Positions 29,690-38,578 of a DNA stretch of 64,000 nucleotides are shown here, in pieces. The stretch covers positions 1 to 64,000 of the forward strand of contig JAWPMT010000002.1 of the NCBI GenBank assembly GCA_033344775.1, read 5' to 3'. The position numbers and the translations under genes are program-made. Origin of the DNA: Cytophagales bacterium. GTDB lineage: Bacteria; Bacteroidota; Bacteroidia; Cytophagales; Cyclobacteriaceae. Each line of letters starts with the position of its first letter. Position 1 is the stretch's first letter. A model generated the notes under the pieces. The model did not search any database. It was given only the letters and a program-made list of their open reading frames with translations, and was not told the DNA's origin.

Positions 29690-30958
29690 TCAAGCATTTC
29701 CACTCAATACCTTAAGCGCCTGCACGAATGCATCCAGTTCTTCCGTAGTGGTATACACATTAGGTGTTACCCTAACGCCTTCTACATTGATGCGTTTGAT
29801 GGCCACGGTCCAGATGTTGTGTTCATCGAGGAGTTTCTTCGCTAATGTTGAGGGCTCCATGCCTTCAATACCTACGTTCCCAATGGCACCATGACGCTCC
29901 ATTTCCTTTGGCGTGTTGACATTTACTTGAGGCAAGTCCCGGACTTTAGAAGTCCAGTAGTCTTGCAGGTATTTCAGTCGAGCTTCCTTGCGTTTCGTTC
30001 CAATCTTGTTGTGAAAGTCAATGGCATTGAGGATGGTGAGATCCGTATGCACTGGATGAGTACCAATGTGGTTCAAACGGGTAATGTCATCAGCATCCCT
30101 CGGCCCTTCGGCCAGCAGTGGGGTTATGTTATTGGCTTTCCCCTTTTTCACATAAAGAAAACCAGCTCCAAGAGGAACACTAAGCCATTTGTGCAGACTT
30201 GTTCCATAGTAATCACAATCCAGGTCCGGAATATTGAAGTCCAGATGAGCAAAAGCATGAGCGCCATCTACCATGACTTCCACACCCTTGCTGTGTGCCA
30301 TGTCACAGATTTTACGAATAGGCAGCACCTGACCGGTGATGTTCACCAGATGGCAAACCATTAAGAGTCGGGTTTTTTCAGTGATGGCAGCGGCATACAA
30401 ATCGACGATTTCTTCATCATTATTTGGGTGATTAGGCAGAGAAACCCGCTTCGCAACGATGCCATGTCTGCTTTCCATTAATGTGAATTGGTTGAGCATA
30501 GCACCATAATCTTGTTCTGCCATTACCGCTTCATCTCCTTCCTGCCAGGGAACACCAGCAATGATCAAGTCCAAAGATTCAGTTGTGTTTCTGGTGATCA
30601 CTAATTCTTCGGGCGAACATCCAGCCATCGCGGCCAGTTTTTCGGAGCTTTTCTTCTTGTTTTCCCATTGGACCGTGCGCATGTAATAGGAGCCCTGATA
30701 ATTCACCTCTCGAACATGCTGGATGAAATTTTCCAACGTTTCCTCAGGTTGAATGCAGTAATATCCATTTTCAAGATTGATGTACTCGTCTTTCAATCGA
30801 TAGCCTTTTCGAATGGTTTTCCAGAATGTTTCATCCTGAGCCAATTGAGCGGGAGTCACATCGGCTTTGGTTGCTACTAATTGATCCAGATGCTGCAAGG
30901 TGAATGGTGCCCCCATGCTGAGGGCAGAAAACTGTTTGATGAACGTGCGCTTATCCAT
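29690..30958 (-). CDS. Aminotransferase class V (isopenicillin-N-epimerase-like)
   Basis: 422 residues, a PLP enzyme. The cofactor lysine lies in YYGTSLHKWLSVPLG, the PLP-contacting Asp in VMVDGAHAFAHLD, and TRNTTESLDLI binds the phosphate. The N-terminus (MDKRTFIKQFSALSMGAPF) looks like a degenerate signal or anchor. Members act as cysteine desulfurase-like, epimerase or lyase enzymes on amino acids; the substrate here cannot be stated. It stands alone. Confidence 0.85.
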   Translation of the reverse strand: MDKRTFIKQFSALSMGAPFTLQHLDQLVATKADVTPAQLAQDETFWKTIRKGYRLKDEYINLENGYYCIQPEETLENFIQHVREVNYQGSYYMRTVQWENKKKSSEKLAAMAGCSPEELVITRNTTESLDLIIAGVPWQEGDEAVMAEQDYGAMLNQFTLMESRHGIVAKRVSLPNHPNNDEEIVDLYAAAITEKTRLLMVCHLVNITGQVLPIRKICDMAHSKGVEVMVDGAHAFAHLDFNIPDLDCDYYGTSLHKWLSVPLGAGFLYVKKGKANNITPLLAEGPRDADDITRLNHIGTHPVHTDLTILNAIDFHNKIGTKRKEARLKYLQDYWTSKVRDLPQVNVNTPKEMERHGAIGNVGIEGMEPSTLAKKLLDEHNIWTVAIKRINVEGVRVTPNVYTTTEELDAFVQALKVLSGNA

Positions 30959-31084
30959 GTTTGAAAGATAAGGACTTATGGTTTGAATTGGAAGAAGGTC
31001 GTGAAGCCTACCCTTTAGAATTATTCAATTAACGCGTTAAGTAATTCTCTCAATATCTGGTACCTTACCGGAAACAATTGAATT

Positions 31085-31546
31085 ATGAAATCCTTGTTGA
31101 CTTGTTGTTTCCTGCTTTTTGTTCACATGACCATCGCTCAGAATGCCTTTGATGACATGACGAATGAAAAGATCCAGAAGATTCTCTATCGGGAGGCACA
31201 AGATGTGAAAGGTCAGCTCGGTGCCTGGCAATTTACCTATCAGGAGCTAATGACCATGATCCTGACCGATGAAAATGCCAATCGAATGCGGATCATGAGT
31301 CCCATCATTGAAGAGAAAGACATCAAACAGGAGCAGTATAAATTGATGCTGGAGGCCAACTTTGACCGTGCTTTAGATGCAAAATACGCTGTATTCGATG
31401 GTGTTGTATGGTCGGTTTTTACCCATCCCCTGGCCGAATTGGAAGTGGAGCAATTCAAAGACGCGCTGGATCAGGTGATCACGCTTAGCAAGACCTTCGG
31501 TACGACTTATAACAGCACGGATTTCGTGTTTGGTGGAGGGAATTGA
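31085..31546 (+). CDS. Small secreted protein of unknown function
   Basis: 153 residues with a signal peptide (MKSLLTCCFLLFVHMTIAQ). The mature part is mostly helical with many Glu, Met and Lys residues and a Gly-rich end (FVFGGGN). No family is recognised. It stands alone between the aminotransferase (divergent) and the thioredoxin-like gene. Confidence 0.65.
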   Translation: MKSLLTCCFLLFVHMTIAQNAFDDMTNEKIQKILYREAQDVKGQLGAWQFTYQELMTMILTDENANRMRIMSPIIEEKDIKQEQYKLMLEANFDRALDAKYAVFDGVVWSVFTHPLAELEVEQFKDALDQVITLSKTFGTTYNSTDFVFGGGN

Positions 31547-31731
31547 TCGAATGTTTTAGCGAAAGGCTGGAGCCATTGGTCGAAAAAGGCACTTAATTCA
31601 AAACAAGTACGTTGAATTGATCGTGTGCTGAAAAGTAAGCCTCACGTCATTCCATGGAGCGATTGAAACTATTTAGCTCGGAAAACTGTAGGGATTATGA
31701 TACTTTTAAGGAATAATTAATCTAGGGTTTT

Positions 31732-32295
31732 ATGAAGATCTTGAGATACATGTTGGGTTTGGCGTTGATGATTTCCTTCATCTCGGCGGATAACCCGGAA
31801 AAAGAAGAGACCCGTGCGGGTGAGGTCGAGTGGATTTCCTTTGAGGAAGCGCTGAAAAGAAATGAAGAAGAGCCTCGTAAGATCCTGGTGGATTTCTACA
31901 CAGACTGGTGTGGCTGGTGCAAACGCATGGATCGGGACGTTTATTCACGAGCCGAGATCTCGGAGTACTTGAACGACAACTTCTACGCAGTTAAGTTCAA
32001 TGCAGAGAAATACAAAGAAGACATTGAATTTCATGGACATACGTTTAAATATGTTCCACCACCACAAGGAGGCAGAAATGGTATCCACGAGTTGGCTTAT
32101 GCTTTGATGAATAAAAAGGCCTCTTATCCAATGACCGTATTTATTGATGAGGAATTGAACCCTCTCCAGGCCATTCCTGGCTATCAAAAAGCACCATTTT
32201 TTGATACGATCATCAAATACATTGGTGGAGATAAATATAAAAATACGCCTTGGCAAGATTTTCAGAACTCTTACGACAGTCCTCTTGGACCTTGA
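31732..32295 (+). CDS. Thioredoxin-like protein (WCGWC active site)
   Basis: 187 residues with a signal peptide (about 1-20). A thioredoxin fold starts at ILVDFYTDWCGWCKRMD, whose C-x-x-C pair is the redox centre, and continues with the cis-Pro region KKASYPMTVFID. It belongs to the thioredoxin_7/DUF255-like group and probably reduces or isomerises disulfides in the periplasm. Confidence 0.85.
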   Translation: MKILRYMLGLALMISFISADNPEKEETRAGEVEWISFEEALKRNEEEPRKILVDFYTDWCGWCKRMDRDVYSRAEISEYLNDNFYAVKFNAEKYKEDIEFHGHTFKYVPPPQGGRNGIHELAYALMNKKASYPMTVFIDEELNPLQAIPGYQKAPFFDTIIKYIGGDKYKNTPWQDFQNSYDSPLGP

Positions 32296-32321
32296 TAAGA
32301 CCTGTGATAAAAAATATTTTT

Positions 32322-32347
32322 AAAGGGTTCTTGCAACCCTTTTTTTT
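32322..32347 (+). terminator. Rho-independent terminator
   Basis: AAAGGGTT and AACCCTTT form an 8-bp stem with a five-base loop, followed by a long T-run (to 32347). It closes the thioredoxin-like gene. Confidence 0.85.
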
Positions 32348-32392
32348 GTGCCTTGTCATTTAGGAAATGCACGATCAGAATAAACGAGTATT

Positions 32393-33073
32393 ATGAAAAA
32401 ATTAGTTGCCTATTCAATTTGTCTTTTCTTCTGCCTGACCGCTGTGATAGCGCAGGATCGAGATACCAGAAAACTCAAGTCTTTTTCATCTATTTCAGTT
32501 GGTGAGGCCATTGATGTAGAAGTGAAAGCCGGGAATGAAGAAAAGGCCATTGTCGAAGTAGATGGTACCAGCCCAGACAATGTGTTGACGGAGGTTTTTG
32601 GCAGTCGTCTGAAGATCAGAATGCGTCAGGGCAATTGGAGAAACGTGAGTGTGCGTGTCTATGTGACTTACAAAGAGCTGGAAGAGATTGATGTGTCTTC
32701 AGCTGCAGATCTTTCTTCAGATGGACCAATTAAGTCGGAATCCCTGGAAATTGAAGTGAGCAGTGCAGGCGATGTGGAAGTAGAAGTGGATGTAGAAGAG
32801 TTGGAGGTCCGCGTCAGTAGTGCGGGTGACCTCACCATTGAAGGAAAGGCGATCAAGCAATATGTGAGAGTTAGCAGCTCAGGAGATTATGACGGTTACG
32901 ATCTGGAAAGTGAAGAAGCAGAAGTAGATGCCAGCAGTTCAGGAGATGCACGCGTTTTTGTTACCAAAGAACTTGAAGCAGATGCGAGCAGCTCAGGTTC
33001 TGTTTATTACCGTGGCAATCCAACTAAAGTCTATGCGGACTCAAGTAGTGGCGGGCGCGTAAGAAAGTCTTAA
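32393..33073 (+). CDS. DUF2807 (GIN-domain) secreted protein
   Basis: 226 residues: signal peptide (to VIAQ), then a repetitive beta-structure with recurring S-S-A-G-D, S-S-S-G-D and A-S-S-S-G units about every 20 residues, the hallmark of the DUF2807 'auto-transporter adhesin head' beta-helix. Widespread in Bacteroidota; function is unknown but it is envelope-exposed. A terminator follows at 33107-33135. Confidence 0.85.
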   Translation: MKKLVAYSICLFFCLTAVIAQDRDTRKLKSFSSISVGEAIDVEVKAGNEEKAIVEVDGTSPDNVLTEVFGSRLKIRMRQGNWRNVSVRVYVTYKELEEIDVSSAADLSSDGPIKSESLEIEVSSAGDVEVEVDVEELEVRVSSAGDLTIEGKAIKQYVRVSSSGDYDGYDLESEEAEVDASSSGDARVFVTKELEADASSSGSVYYRGNPTKVYADSSSGGRVRKS

Positions 33074-33106
33074 GTTCCTGAAACATTTTCAGTATACTAA
33101 GGAGTT

Positions 33107-33135
33107 AGCCTGTGTAGATTTGCACAGGCTTTTTT
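33107..33135 (+). terminator. Terminator ending at the next start codon
   Basis: AGCCTGTG (33107-33114) pairs with CACAGGCT (33123-33130), with an eight-base loop, followed by T5. The next base, 33136, is the A of the ATG of the TPR lipoprotein gene, so the hairpin occupies the whole ribosome-binding region of that gene. Confidence 0.8.
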
Positions 33136-34158
33136 ATGCGATTTCTCTTATGCTTTTCTGTGTTGTTATTCCTGGCCAGCTGCCTCGATAACGATGATAC
33201 CCGACGAGACCGGTTTTTTCTTCAGGGGAACGATGCCCTTTCACTCAAAGATTATGACAAAGCGATCCATTACTTTGATAATGCGGTCCGCATTGATCCG
33301 GACTTTTCATTAGCATATAACAACCGCGGTGTGGCTAAAATGAATGATGACCGTGCTGCCGAGGCCATCCTGGACTATAACGAAGCCATCAACATCAATC
33401 CCAGGTACTACGAAGCGATCGGCAATCGTGCTTATGCCTACGAGCAAGTCAATCGATTCGCACCCTCGCTGAATGATTGGAAGGCACTAATCCAGGTCTT
33501 TCCCGATTCTGCCTTCCTGCACCAGTCCAAAGCCATCGTTTTGACCAAAAGCCGGGCTTACGGTGAAGCAGCGCAAGCCTTTGAGGAAGTACTTCGATTG
33601 GAGCCAGCCAATGATGAAGCCATGGTGAACATGGGTACCCTTCGGCACTATCAAAAGCAGGATGAAGAAGCGCTGGAATGGTTAGAAAAGGCGCTGGCAG
33701 CCAATGCGGACAATGCCCATGCTTACAATACACGCAATCAAATCCAATTGGCCAACCAAGATTATACAGGTGCAATGGAGAGCATCATCAAAGCCCTGGA
33801 ACTTGAGCCAGACAATCCTTATTTTTTGAATAATCGCGGGAAGACCTGGCTTGAAATGGATTCGCTCGAATCAGGGATCGCTGACATCAATCGAAGCATT
33901 TTATTAGACGGTACCAACATGTGGGCTTACCGAAACAAGGGTATTTACAACTTGAAAAAAGGAGATGCTGCCTCAGCAATTCGATACCTGGAGCAGGTTC
34001 GAGATTCAAAAAACTTCGTAGAAAATATATACGGCTATCTCGGAGAGGCTTATTTCCAAAATGGAAACTCATCAAAAGCTTGTGAGGCCTGGAAACAAGG
34101 TGTAGAGGAAGGAGATCAATGGGCGGAGAAAAGATTGGTATCAGCTTGTGGAAACTGA
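33136..34158 (+). CDS. TPR-repeat lipoprotein
   Basis: 340 residues. The lipobox LASC (Cys at about residue 16) after MRFLLCFSVLLFLA marks a lipoprotein. About eight TPR units follow (for example ALSLKDYDKAIHYFDNAV and SLAYNNRGVAKMNDD). TPR lipoproteins typically scaffold envelope protein complexes. The start codon directly abuts a terminator hairpin; a slightly later start would destroy the lipoprotein signal, so 33136 is kept. Confidence 0.85.
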   Translation: MRFLLCFSVLLFLASCLDNDDTRRDRFFLQGNDALSLKDYDKAIHYFDNAVRIDPDFSLAYNNRGVAKMNDDRAAEAILDYNEAININPRYYEAIGNRAYAYEQVNRFAPSLNDWKALIQVFPDSAFLHQSKAIVLTKSRAYGEAAQAFEEVLRLEPANDEAMVNMGTLRHYQKQDEEALEWLEKALAANADNAHAYNTRNQIQLANQDYTGAMESIIKALELEPDNPYFLNNRGKTWLEMDSLESGIADINRSILLDGTNMWAYRNKGIYNLKKGDAASAIRYLEQVRDSKNFVENIYGYLGEAYFQNGNSSKACEAWKQGVEEGDQWAEKRLVSACGN

Positions 34159-34164
34159 TTTCGT

Positions 34165-34602
34165 TCACGTTAGTCCAATTTCTTCGATCTTTGGATTGAT
34201 AGCCTTCAGGTGTTCAATGAATTTCCGCTCGTTCGCTGGGGATACGAGTAATTCACCTTCTGCATGAGTGATTCTGATTCTTTTCAATCCATTCGCTGGG
34301 GAGGCCATGGCATGATAAGTACGTTCCAGCATCCAGATATCTTCAGGTAAAATCCTTCCTTCTGTGATTGGTCCTACCTTGATAGTAAGTTCATCCCTAT
34401 TTAATCGATATCGTGTGCCCAACATTACTGTCACAAGGAATCCAAGCATCGGGACCCAGATCAACATCAATAATATGGCGTGAAAAATATTCGGATGAGA
34501 AAATGCTGGCTTAACTGTGAGGTAAAAAACCACCCCGATGATCAACCAAATGAATGTCCATAAAATTGGACTGATGCTGGATCGATAAGTAGTGGGTTTC
34601 AT
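34165..34602 (-). CDS. Small membrane protein with a PH-like domain
   Basis: 145 residues. Two hydrophobic spans (about 11-30 and 40-62) are followed by a beta-rich cytoplasmic domain with GTRYRLNRDELTIKVGP and RKFIEHLKAINP, the pattern of bacterial PH-like domains (DUF1200 group). Role unknown. It is convergent with the TPR lipoprotein gene, six bases away. Confidence 0.7.
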   Translation of the reverse strand: MKPTTYRSSISPILWTFIWLIIGVVFYLTVKPAFSHPNIFHAILLMLIWVPMLGFLVTVMLGTRYRLNRDELTIKVGPITEGRILPEDIWMLERTYHAMASPANGLKRIRITHAEGELLVSPANERKFIEHLKAINPKIEEIGLT

Positions 34603-34667
34603 ACATGATTGAACGAGAGATGTATACTTCAGGTTGAGTGGTCACGTTTGATAGAGTGTTGGTGCTT

Positions 34668-35612
34668 TCAGTATTCAATTCGTTGAATGAGGTTCGCCTC
34701 ACTATCCCAAAGGGCAATGACGCCTCGGTCACTCGTTGTAATGATTTGGCTACCATCAGCATTCCAATCTACCCCCCATAGGTAATCATCGGAGCGCTCG
34801 GATTGATGAAGAAGTTTCCCGTCATGGTCCCAAATGTTTAGGGCATCATTGGCACTGGCGAGCGATTTACCATTAGGACTCCATCGGATATTCCTGTATT
34901 CCGCGATGCTTCTTCCTGTTTCATTTAGTTTTTCGCCCTCCTTACTCCAGTATTGAAGGAGTTTGTTTTCCCCGTCCTCGAATTCGCCATAGTCGCCTGT
35001 TACAAAGAATTCTCCTGATGGATGCCACTCGACGCATAAAAGAAATACTTCTTTTTCGCGAGGGCTAAAGATCTTGATGGAATCCCCTAAATGAGTGAAC
35101 AGTCCTATCGTAGATCCTACCGCAACCAGTATATTTTCGGATGGATGCCAATCAATACCGGCCACAGATTTGTCATCAGCGATGAACCTGGAAACTCTCT
35201 TTCCACTTGTATCAAATATGGAAATTTCTCCTTCAAATTCGGATACCGCCAATAGTTCGCCATCCTGATTCCAGTCAAGTCCTCGGATACTGCTCTCCAG
35301 TCCTTCCAACTCAATCCATTTCTCTTCATTCAAATCAAGGATTTTAGCCTTGAAACTTTGGCTTTGGGTGATTACGGCCAATTTGTTTTGGGTAGGGTGC
35401 CATTTTAGCCGACTTAGGATCACATCACCAACCGAATAGGTTTTTAGTAGTTCAAAAGACGTTCCATCGAAAAGCTTCAATTCACCCTGACTACCTCCAA
35501 TGGCGATGAGTTCATCATCAGGACTCCAGGCGGCTGTCCATAACGTTTTGTCTTCTTGCGAATAGACTTGGATTGAAAGCACAATTAGGATTAAAAAGAA
35601 TGTGTTTCTCAT
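34668..35612 (-). CDS. Secreted WD40-like beta-propeller protein
   Basis: 314 residues with a signal peptide (MRNTFFLILIVLSIQVYSQ). About seven repeats of 40 residues recur, each with a D-W or E-W turn and a final strand such as LKLFDG, ISIFDT or IALWDS; the spacing and motifs (GVDWNADGSQIITTSDRG) are those of WD40 repeats. Probably a binding scaffold in the periplasm. It stands alone. Confidence 0.8.
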   Translation of the reverse strand: MRNTFFLILIVLSIQVYSQEDKTLWTAAWSPDDELIAIGGSQGELKLFDGTSFELLKTYSVGDVILSRLKWHPTQNKLAVITQSQSFKAKILDLNEEKWIELEGLESSIRGLDWNQDGELLAVSEFEGEISIFDTSGKRVSRFIADDKSVAGIDWHPSENILVAVGSTIGLFTHLGDSIKIFSPREKEVFLLCVEWHPSGEFFVTGDYGEFEDGENKLLQYWSKEGEKLNETGRSIAEYRNIRWSPNGKSLASANDALNIWDHDGKLLHQSERSDDYLWGVDWNADGSQIITTSDRGVIALWDSEANLIQRIEY

Positions 35613-35694
35613 GGATGCTTAAGGTCGATGTTTAGAATAAAGCTAGTTGTATTTTGTTGCTAGTTAAACCTGATTGATTGTCGACTTAATCACA

Positions 35695-36405
35695 TCAATC
35701 TTCTCTTGTATCAGTAAATAGCTGATACAAAGAAGTAATATGAGAGAACAGCACAGCAGGTACAACAAATCCGGGTAACCAAATGAAAGGGAAATAGAAG
35801 ACAGCTATGTTGGGTTTGCCAAATAGGGCTGGATCATAGAAATAAGGGCTTGCTCGGATGGCCATGATCACGATGTTGGCCAGCATGAGGATGCCCACGA
35901 TGTTCCAGATAATGGCAGCGAAGCGGCTTTTACTTTTTAGTCCCAGCATAAAAATGGCCGCAAAGGGCGCTGTGATCCCAATCAGGATGTCAAAATTGGA
36001 TCCTTCGAACGTGAGTTTATGATCTAACATTCCTTCATTAGCCAGCCACCATAGGACCATTTCCACAGGGATGCGGATGATATGGATGAATGTTAAAATC
36101 GTGATCGGTAGCTTTTGGATCAATGCCCTGGATCGCTTGATTGAAAACAGCACGATCATTACGAGCGTATTCACCGCGAACAAAAGAAACAGCCGCGGAG
36201 GGCGAGCCTCGTAATCCTCAAAAAAGCCATAGAAAGCTCCCAGGGCGATCAAAAACAGCCAGAGGATAATAGCTGTGCCGACGATGGTAGCAGTGAAGTT
36301 GGTTTTCTTTGGAGTGGCTTTATCTACTGCCGCAATAATGAATAGTAGTGTGGCAATGGTGATGGCCACAAAGATGTAGGGTATAAAAGCCGGTAGTTCA
36401 AGCAT
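35695..36405 (-). CDS. Integral membrane protein, seven predicted spans
   Basis: 236 residues, nearly all hydrophobic, with spans at about 8-27, 39-60, 72-90, 100-120, 135-155, 165-185 and 205-228. A WWLANEG segment sits in a loop. The family is not recognised; seven spans and the size suggest a small transporter or receptor-like protein. Confidence 0.65.
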   Translation of the reverse strand: MLELPAFIPYIFVAITIATLLFIIAAVDKATPKKTNFTATIVGTAIILWLFLIALGAFYGFFEDYEARPPRLFLLFAVNTLVMIVLFSIKRSRALIQKLPITILTFIHIIRIPVEMVLWWLANEGMLDHKLTFEGSNFDILIGITAPFAAIFMLGLKSKSRFAAIIWNIVGILMLANIVIMAIRASPYFYDPALFGKPNIAVFYFPFIWLPGFVVPAVLFSHITSLYQLFTDTRED

Positions 36406-36718
36406 GAGTAAAAAAGTACTTTAAATGTAAGTAAAATCGACTTAGTGGTTTGGTGCGAAGTGCAATAAGCTTCGTCTTTGATTTTTGAAACTTGGTGCCT
36501 ATTCATGTTCTCGTGTTAATCGTCATTCCTGCCCCTCCCGGTCGAAACGTAGTTCAGGAATCTCATGTTTGGATGTACGAAATGAGTTTGAGATTCCCGC
36601 ATGCGATGGAAATGACGACTTTCTATTTTGTTTTAGCACAAGAGCATTTTGCACAATTAATGATTTGTGTCTCAAATCCTATTCATTAATTAACTGTTCC
36701 ATTTTAGATTTGAAATCC
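36406..36718. other. Gene-free divergent spacer holding a palindromic repeat
   Basis: Between the membrane protein (leftward) and the Nudix gene (rightward) no convincing coding region exists. An open frame runs through it in the Nudix frame, but its Cys/Ser-rich translation is not protein-like. The spacer holds the repeat at 36520-36618 and presumably both promoters. Confidence 0.6.
36520..36618. repeat. MITE/REP-like palindromic intergenic element
   Basis: The element opens with TCGTCATTCC and closes with GGAAATGACGA, forming terminal inverted repeats. Inside lies a second perfect inverted repeat, GGAATCTCA (36557-36565) and TGAGATTCC (36589-36597). The ends resemble the CGTCATTCC-type dispersed repeats seen in many bacterial genomes. 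No coding capacity. Confidence 0.6.
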
Positions 36719-37354
36719 ATGACCATACAGGAGTTAGTCGCTGCACTGGCGAAAACATTGAAAGGAGCGTTACCGGGAGCAGAGGCACATCAAATCATGT
36801 CCCCTAAACATCGTCCGGGTTTCAAAATGAAATTCGATACGCCACCCAGACCCGGTGCAGTGATGATCTTACTGTATGAAGAAGATGGCAATATTCAGTT
36901 TCCGCTGATCCAGCGTTCTGAATATCGAGGGGTACACAGTGGTCAGATTGCGTTGCCTGGAGGAAAAGCAGAAGAATCAGATGCTGACCTCATCGAGACA
37001 GCCACTCGTGAAGCACATGAGGAGCTGGGCATTGATCCTCAAAAGATTGAGATCGTCGGTAGCCTGACTTCCTTTTTCGTAGCAGCAAGTAATTTTCAGA
37101 TCCTTCCTGTGGTGGCTTATGCAAAAGAATTCCCACAGTTCATTCCCGATAAACGTGAAGTGGCAGGTGTTGTGAAAGCTGACCTGGAAGCCATGCTGGA
37201 CCCCCAAACGGTCAAGGAAAAAGAGATAACTCCCGCGGAAGGCATTACATTTGATGCACCCTACTACGATCTGGATGGAAAAGTCGTTTGGGGAGCTACG
37301 GCGATGATGCTAAGCGAATTTGTAACCCTAACCAAAAATATCTATGGTCAGTAA
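36719..37354 (+). CDS. Nudix hydrolase, CoA pyrophosphatase-like
   Basis: 211 residues from the ATG at 36719, where the translation becomes protein-like. The Nudix box runs from GGKAEESDADLIETA to REAHEELGID (Gly-x5-Glu-x7-Arg-Glu-x2-Glu-Glu pattern), preceded by GVHSGQIALP. This resembles the NudL/YeaB group that hydrolyses CoA and its derivatives. The next gene starts 11 bases before the stop, so they are coupled. Confidence 0.85.
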   Translation: MTIQELVAALAKTLKGALPGAEAHQIMSPKHRPGFKMKFDTPPRPGAVMILLYEEDGNIQFPLIQRSEYRGVHSGQIALPGGKAEESDADLIETATREAHEELGIDPQKIEIVGSLTSFFVAASNFQILPVVAYAKEFPQFIPDKREVAGVVKADLEAMLDPQTVKEKEITPAEGITFDAPYYDLDGKVVWGATAMMLSEFVTLTKNIYGQ

Positions 37355-38576
37355 TGATGCGGTGATCTTCGGATTGCTGATGTTGGTCCTTGGTCTTGTC
37401 TTCACCACAGCGGCAAGTGATCGCCCCGGATGGAAGCGTTTTTATTCCGTCGTTCCGGCAGTCCTCGTTTGTTACCTGATGCCGTCACTATTGTCCACTT
37501 TTGGTGTCATCGATATTTCAGAATCCCGTTTGTATTTCGTGGCGTCCCGGTATTTGTTGCCAGCAAGTTTGGTCTTGCTCACCCTTAGCATAGACCTTAA
37601 AGAATTGTTGAAGCTGGGCCCTAAAGCGTTGATCATTTTCTTGACCGGAACATTGGGGATCATGCTCGGCGGACCCATAACATTATTGATCTTTTCGGCC
37701 ATTCCCCAGGACATCATTGCATTACCACCCACCGAAGAAATGTGGCGCGGGCTGACCACTGTGGCGGGTTCATGGATCGGTGGAGGCGCCAATCAGGCCG
37801 CCATGAAAGAAGTGTTTGAAGTAGGTAACGACTTGTTTGCCAAGTTCGTAACTGTCGATATCATCGTTGGTAATATCTGGATCGGAACCTTACTCGTTGG
37901 TGTGGGCTACAACAAAAAAATCAATAAGTTCCTGAAGGCCGATGAAAGCTCCATTGTCACTCTGAAAGAAAAGATGGAAGACTTTCAGGAGCGTGTGACC
38001 AGGTTAGCTACCACCAAAGACCTGATGAACATCCTTATGGTGGGCTTTGCCGCTACAGCTGTCGGGCATTTCCTCAGTGATATCATTGCACCAGCCATAA
38101 AAGAGAACTTTCCTGCATTGGAACAATACAGCCTGACTTCCGGATTCTTTTGGCTGGTCGTCATCGCAACCACCATAGGATTAGGCTTGTCCTTTACGAG
38201 GCTAAGAGATCTTGAAGGTGCGGGAGCATCTAAAGTAGGGTCGGTGTTTGTTTATGTGCTTGTAACTACAATAGGCATGCAGATGGACCTGTTTGCCATT
38301 TTCGAAAATCCCGGACTGTTTCTGGTTGGGATTACCTGGATGTTGTTCCATGTGGGTCTCATGGTCCTGGTAGCGTGGCTGATCAAAGCACCTTATTTCT
38401 TTGTAGGAGTCGGAAGTACCGCGAATGTTGGAGGTGCAGCTTCTGCGCCAATTGTTGCAGCTGCATTTCACCCGTCCCTGGCACCTGTAGGGGTATTATT
38501 AGCTGTGATGGGCTATGTGGTGGGTACCTACGGCGCTTACCTCTGTGGGATCATGATGCAAGCCGCAGCGCAATAA
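37344..38576 (+). CDS. DUF819-family membrane transporter
   Basis: 410 residues with about 11 hydrophobic spans. The blocks SWIGGGANQAAMKE and GGAASAPIVAAAFHP are those of the DUF819 family, which has a transporter-like inverted-repeat fold related to sodium/glutamate carriers; the substrate is unknown. It overlaps the Nudix gene and is followed two bases later by an esterase gene. Confidence 0.85.
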   Translation: MVSNDAVIFGLLMLVLGLVFTTAASDRPGWKRFYSVVPAVLVCYLMPSLLSTFGVIDISESRLYFVASRYLLPASLVLLTLSIDLKELLKLGPKALIIFLTGTLGIMLGGPITLLIFSAIPQDIIALPPTEEMWRGLTTVAGSWIGGGANQAAMKEVFEVGNDLFAKFVTVDIIVGNIWIGTLLVGVGYNKKINKFLKADESSIVTLKEKMEDFQERVTRLATTKDLMNILMVGFAATAVGHFLSDIIAPAIKENFPALEQYSLTSGFFWLVVIATTIGLGLSFTRLRDLEGAGASKVGSVFVYVLVTTIGMQMDLFAIFENPGLFLVGITWMLFHVGLMVLVAWLIKAPYFFVGVGSTANVGGAASAPIVAAAFHPSLAPVGVLLAVMGYVVGTYGAYLCGIMMQAAAQ

Positions 38577-38578
38577 TC

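Noticed and set aside
29891-30364. 157-codon open frame on the plus strand
   Set aside because: Antisense to the class V aminotransferase, which keeps its PLP lysine motif.
36485-36718. N-terminal 78-residue extension of the Nudix gene
   Set aside because: The translation is Cys/Ser-rich and unlike protein; it runs through the palindromic repeat.
38375-38578. N-terminal extension of the 38579 esterase
   Set aside because: It is the antiframe of the DUF819 gene end; the ATG at 38579 follows the DUF819 stop.
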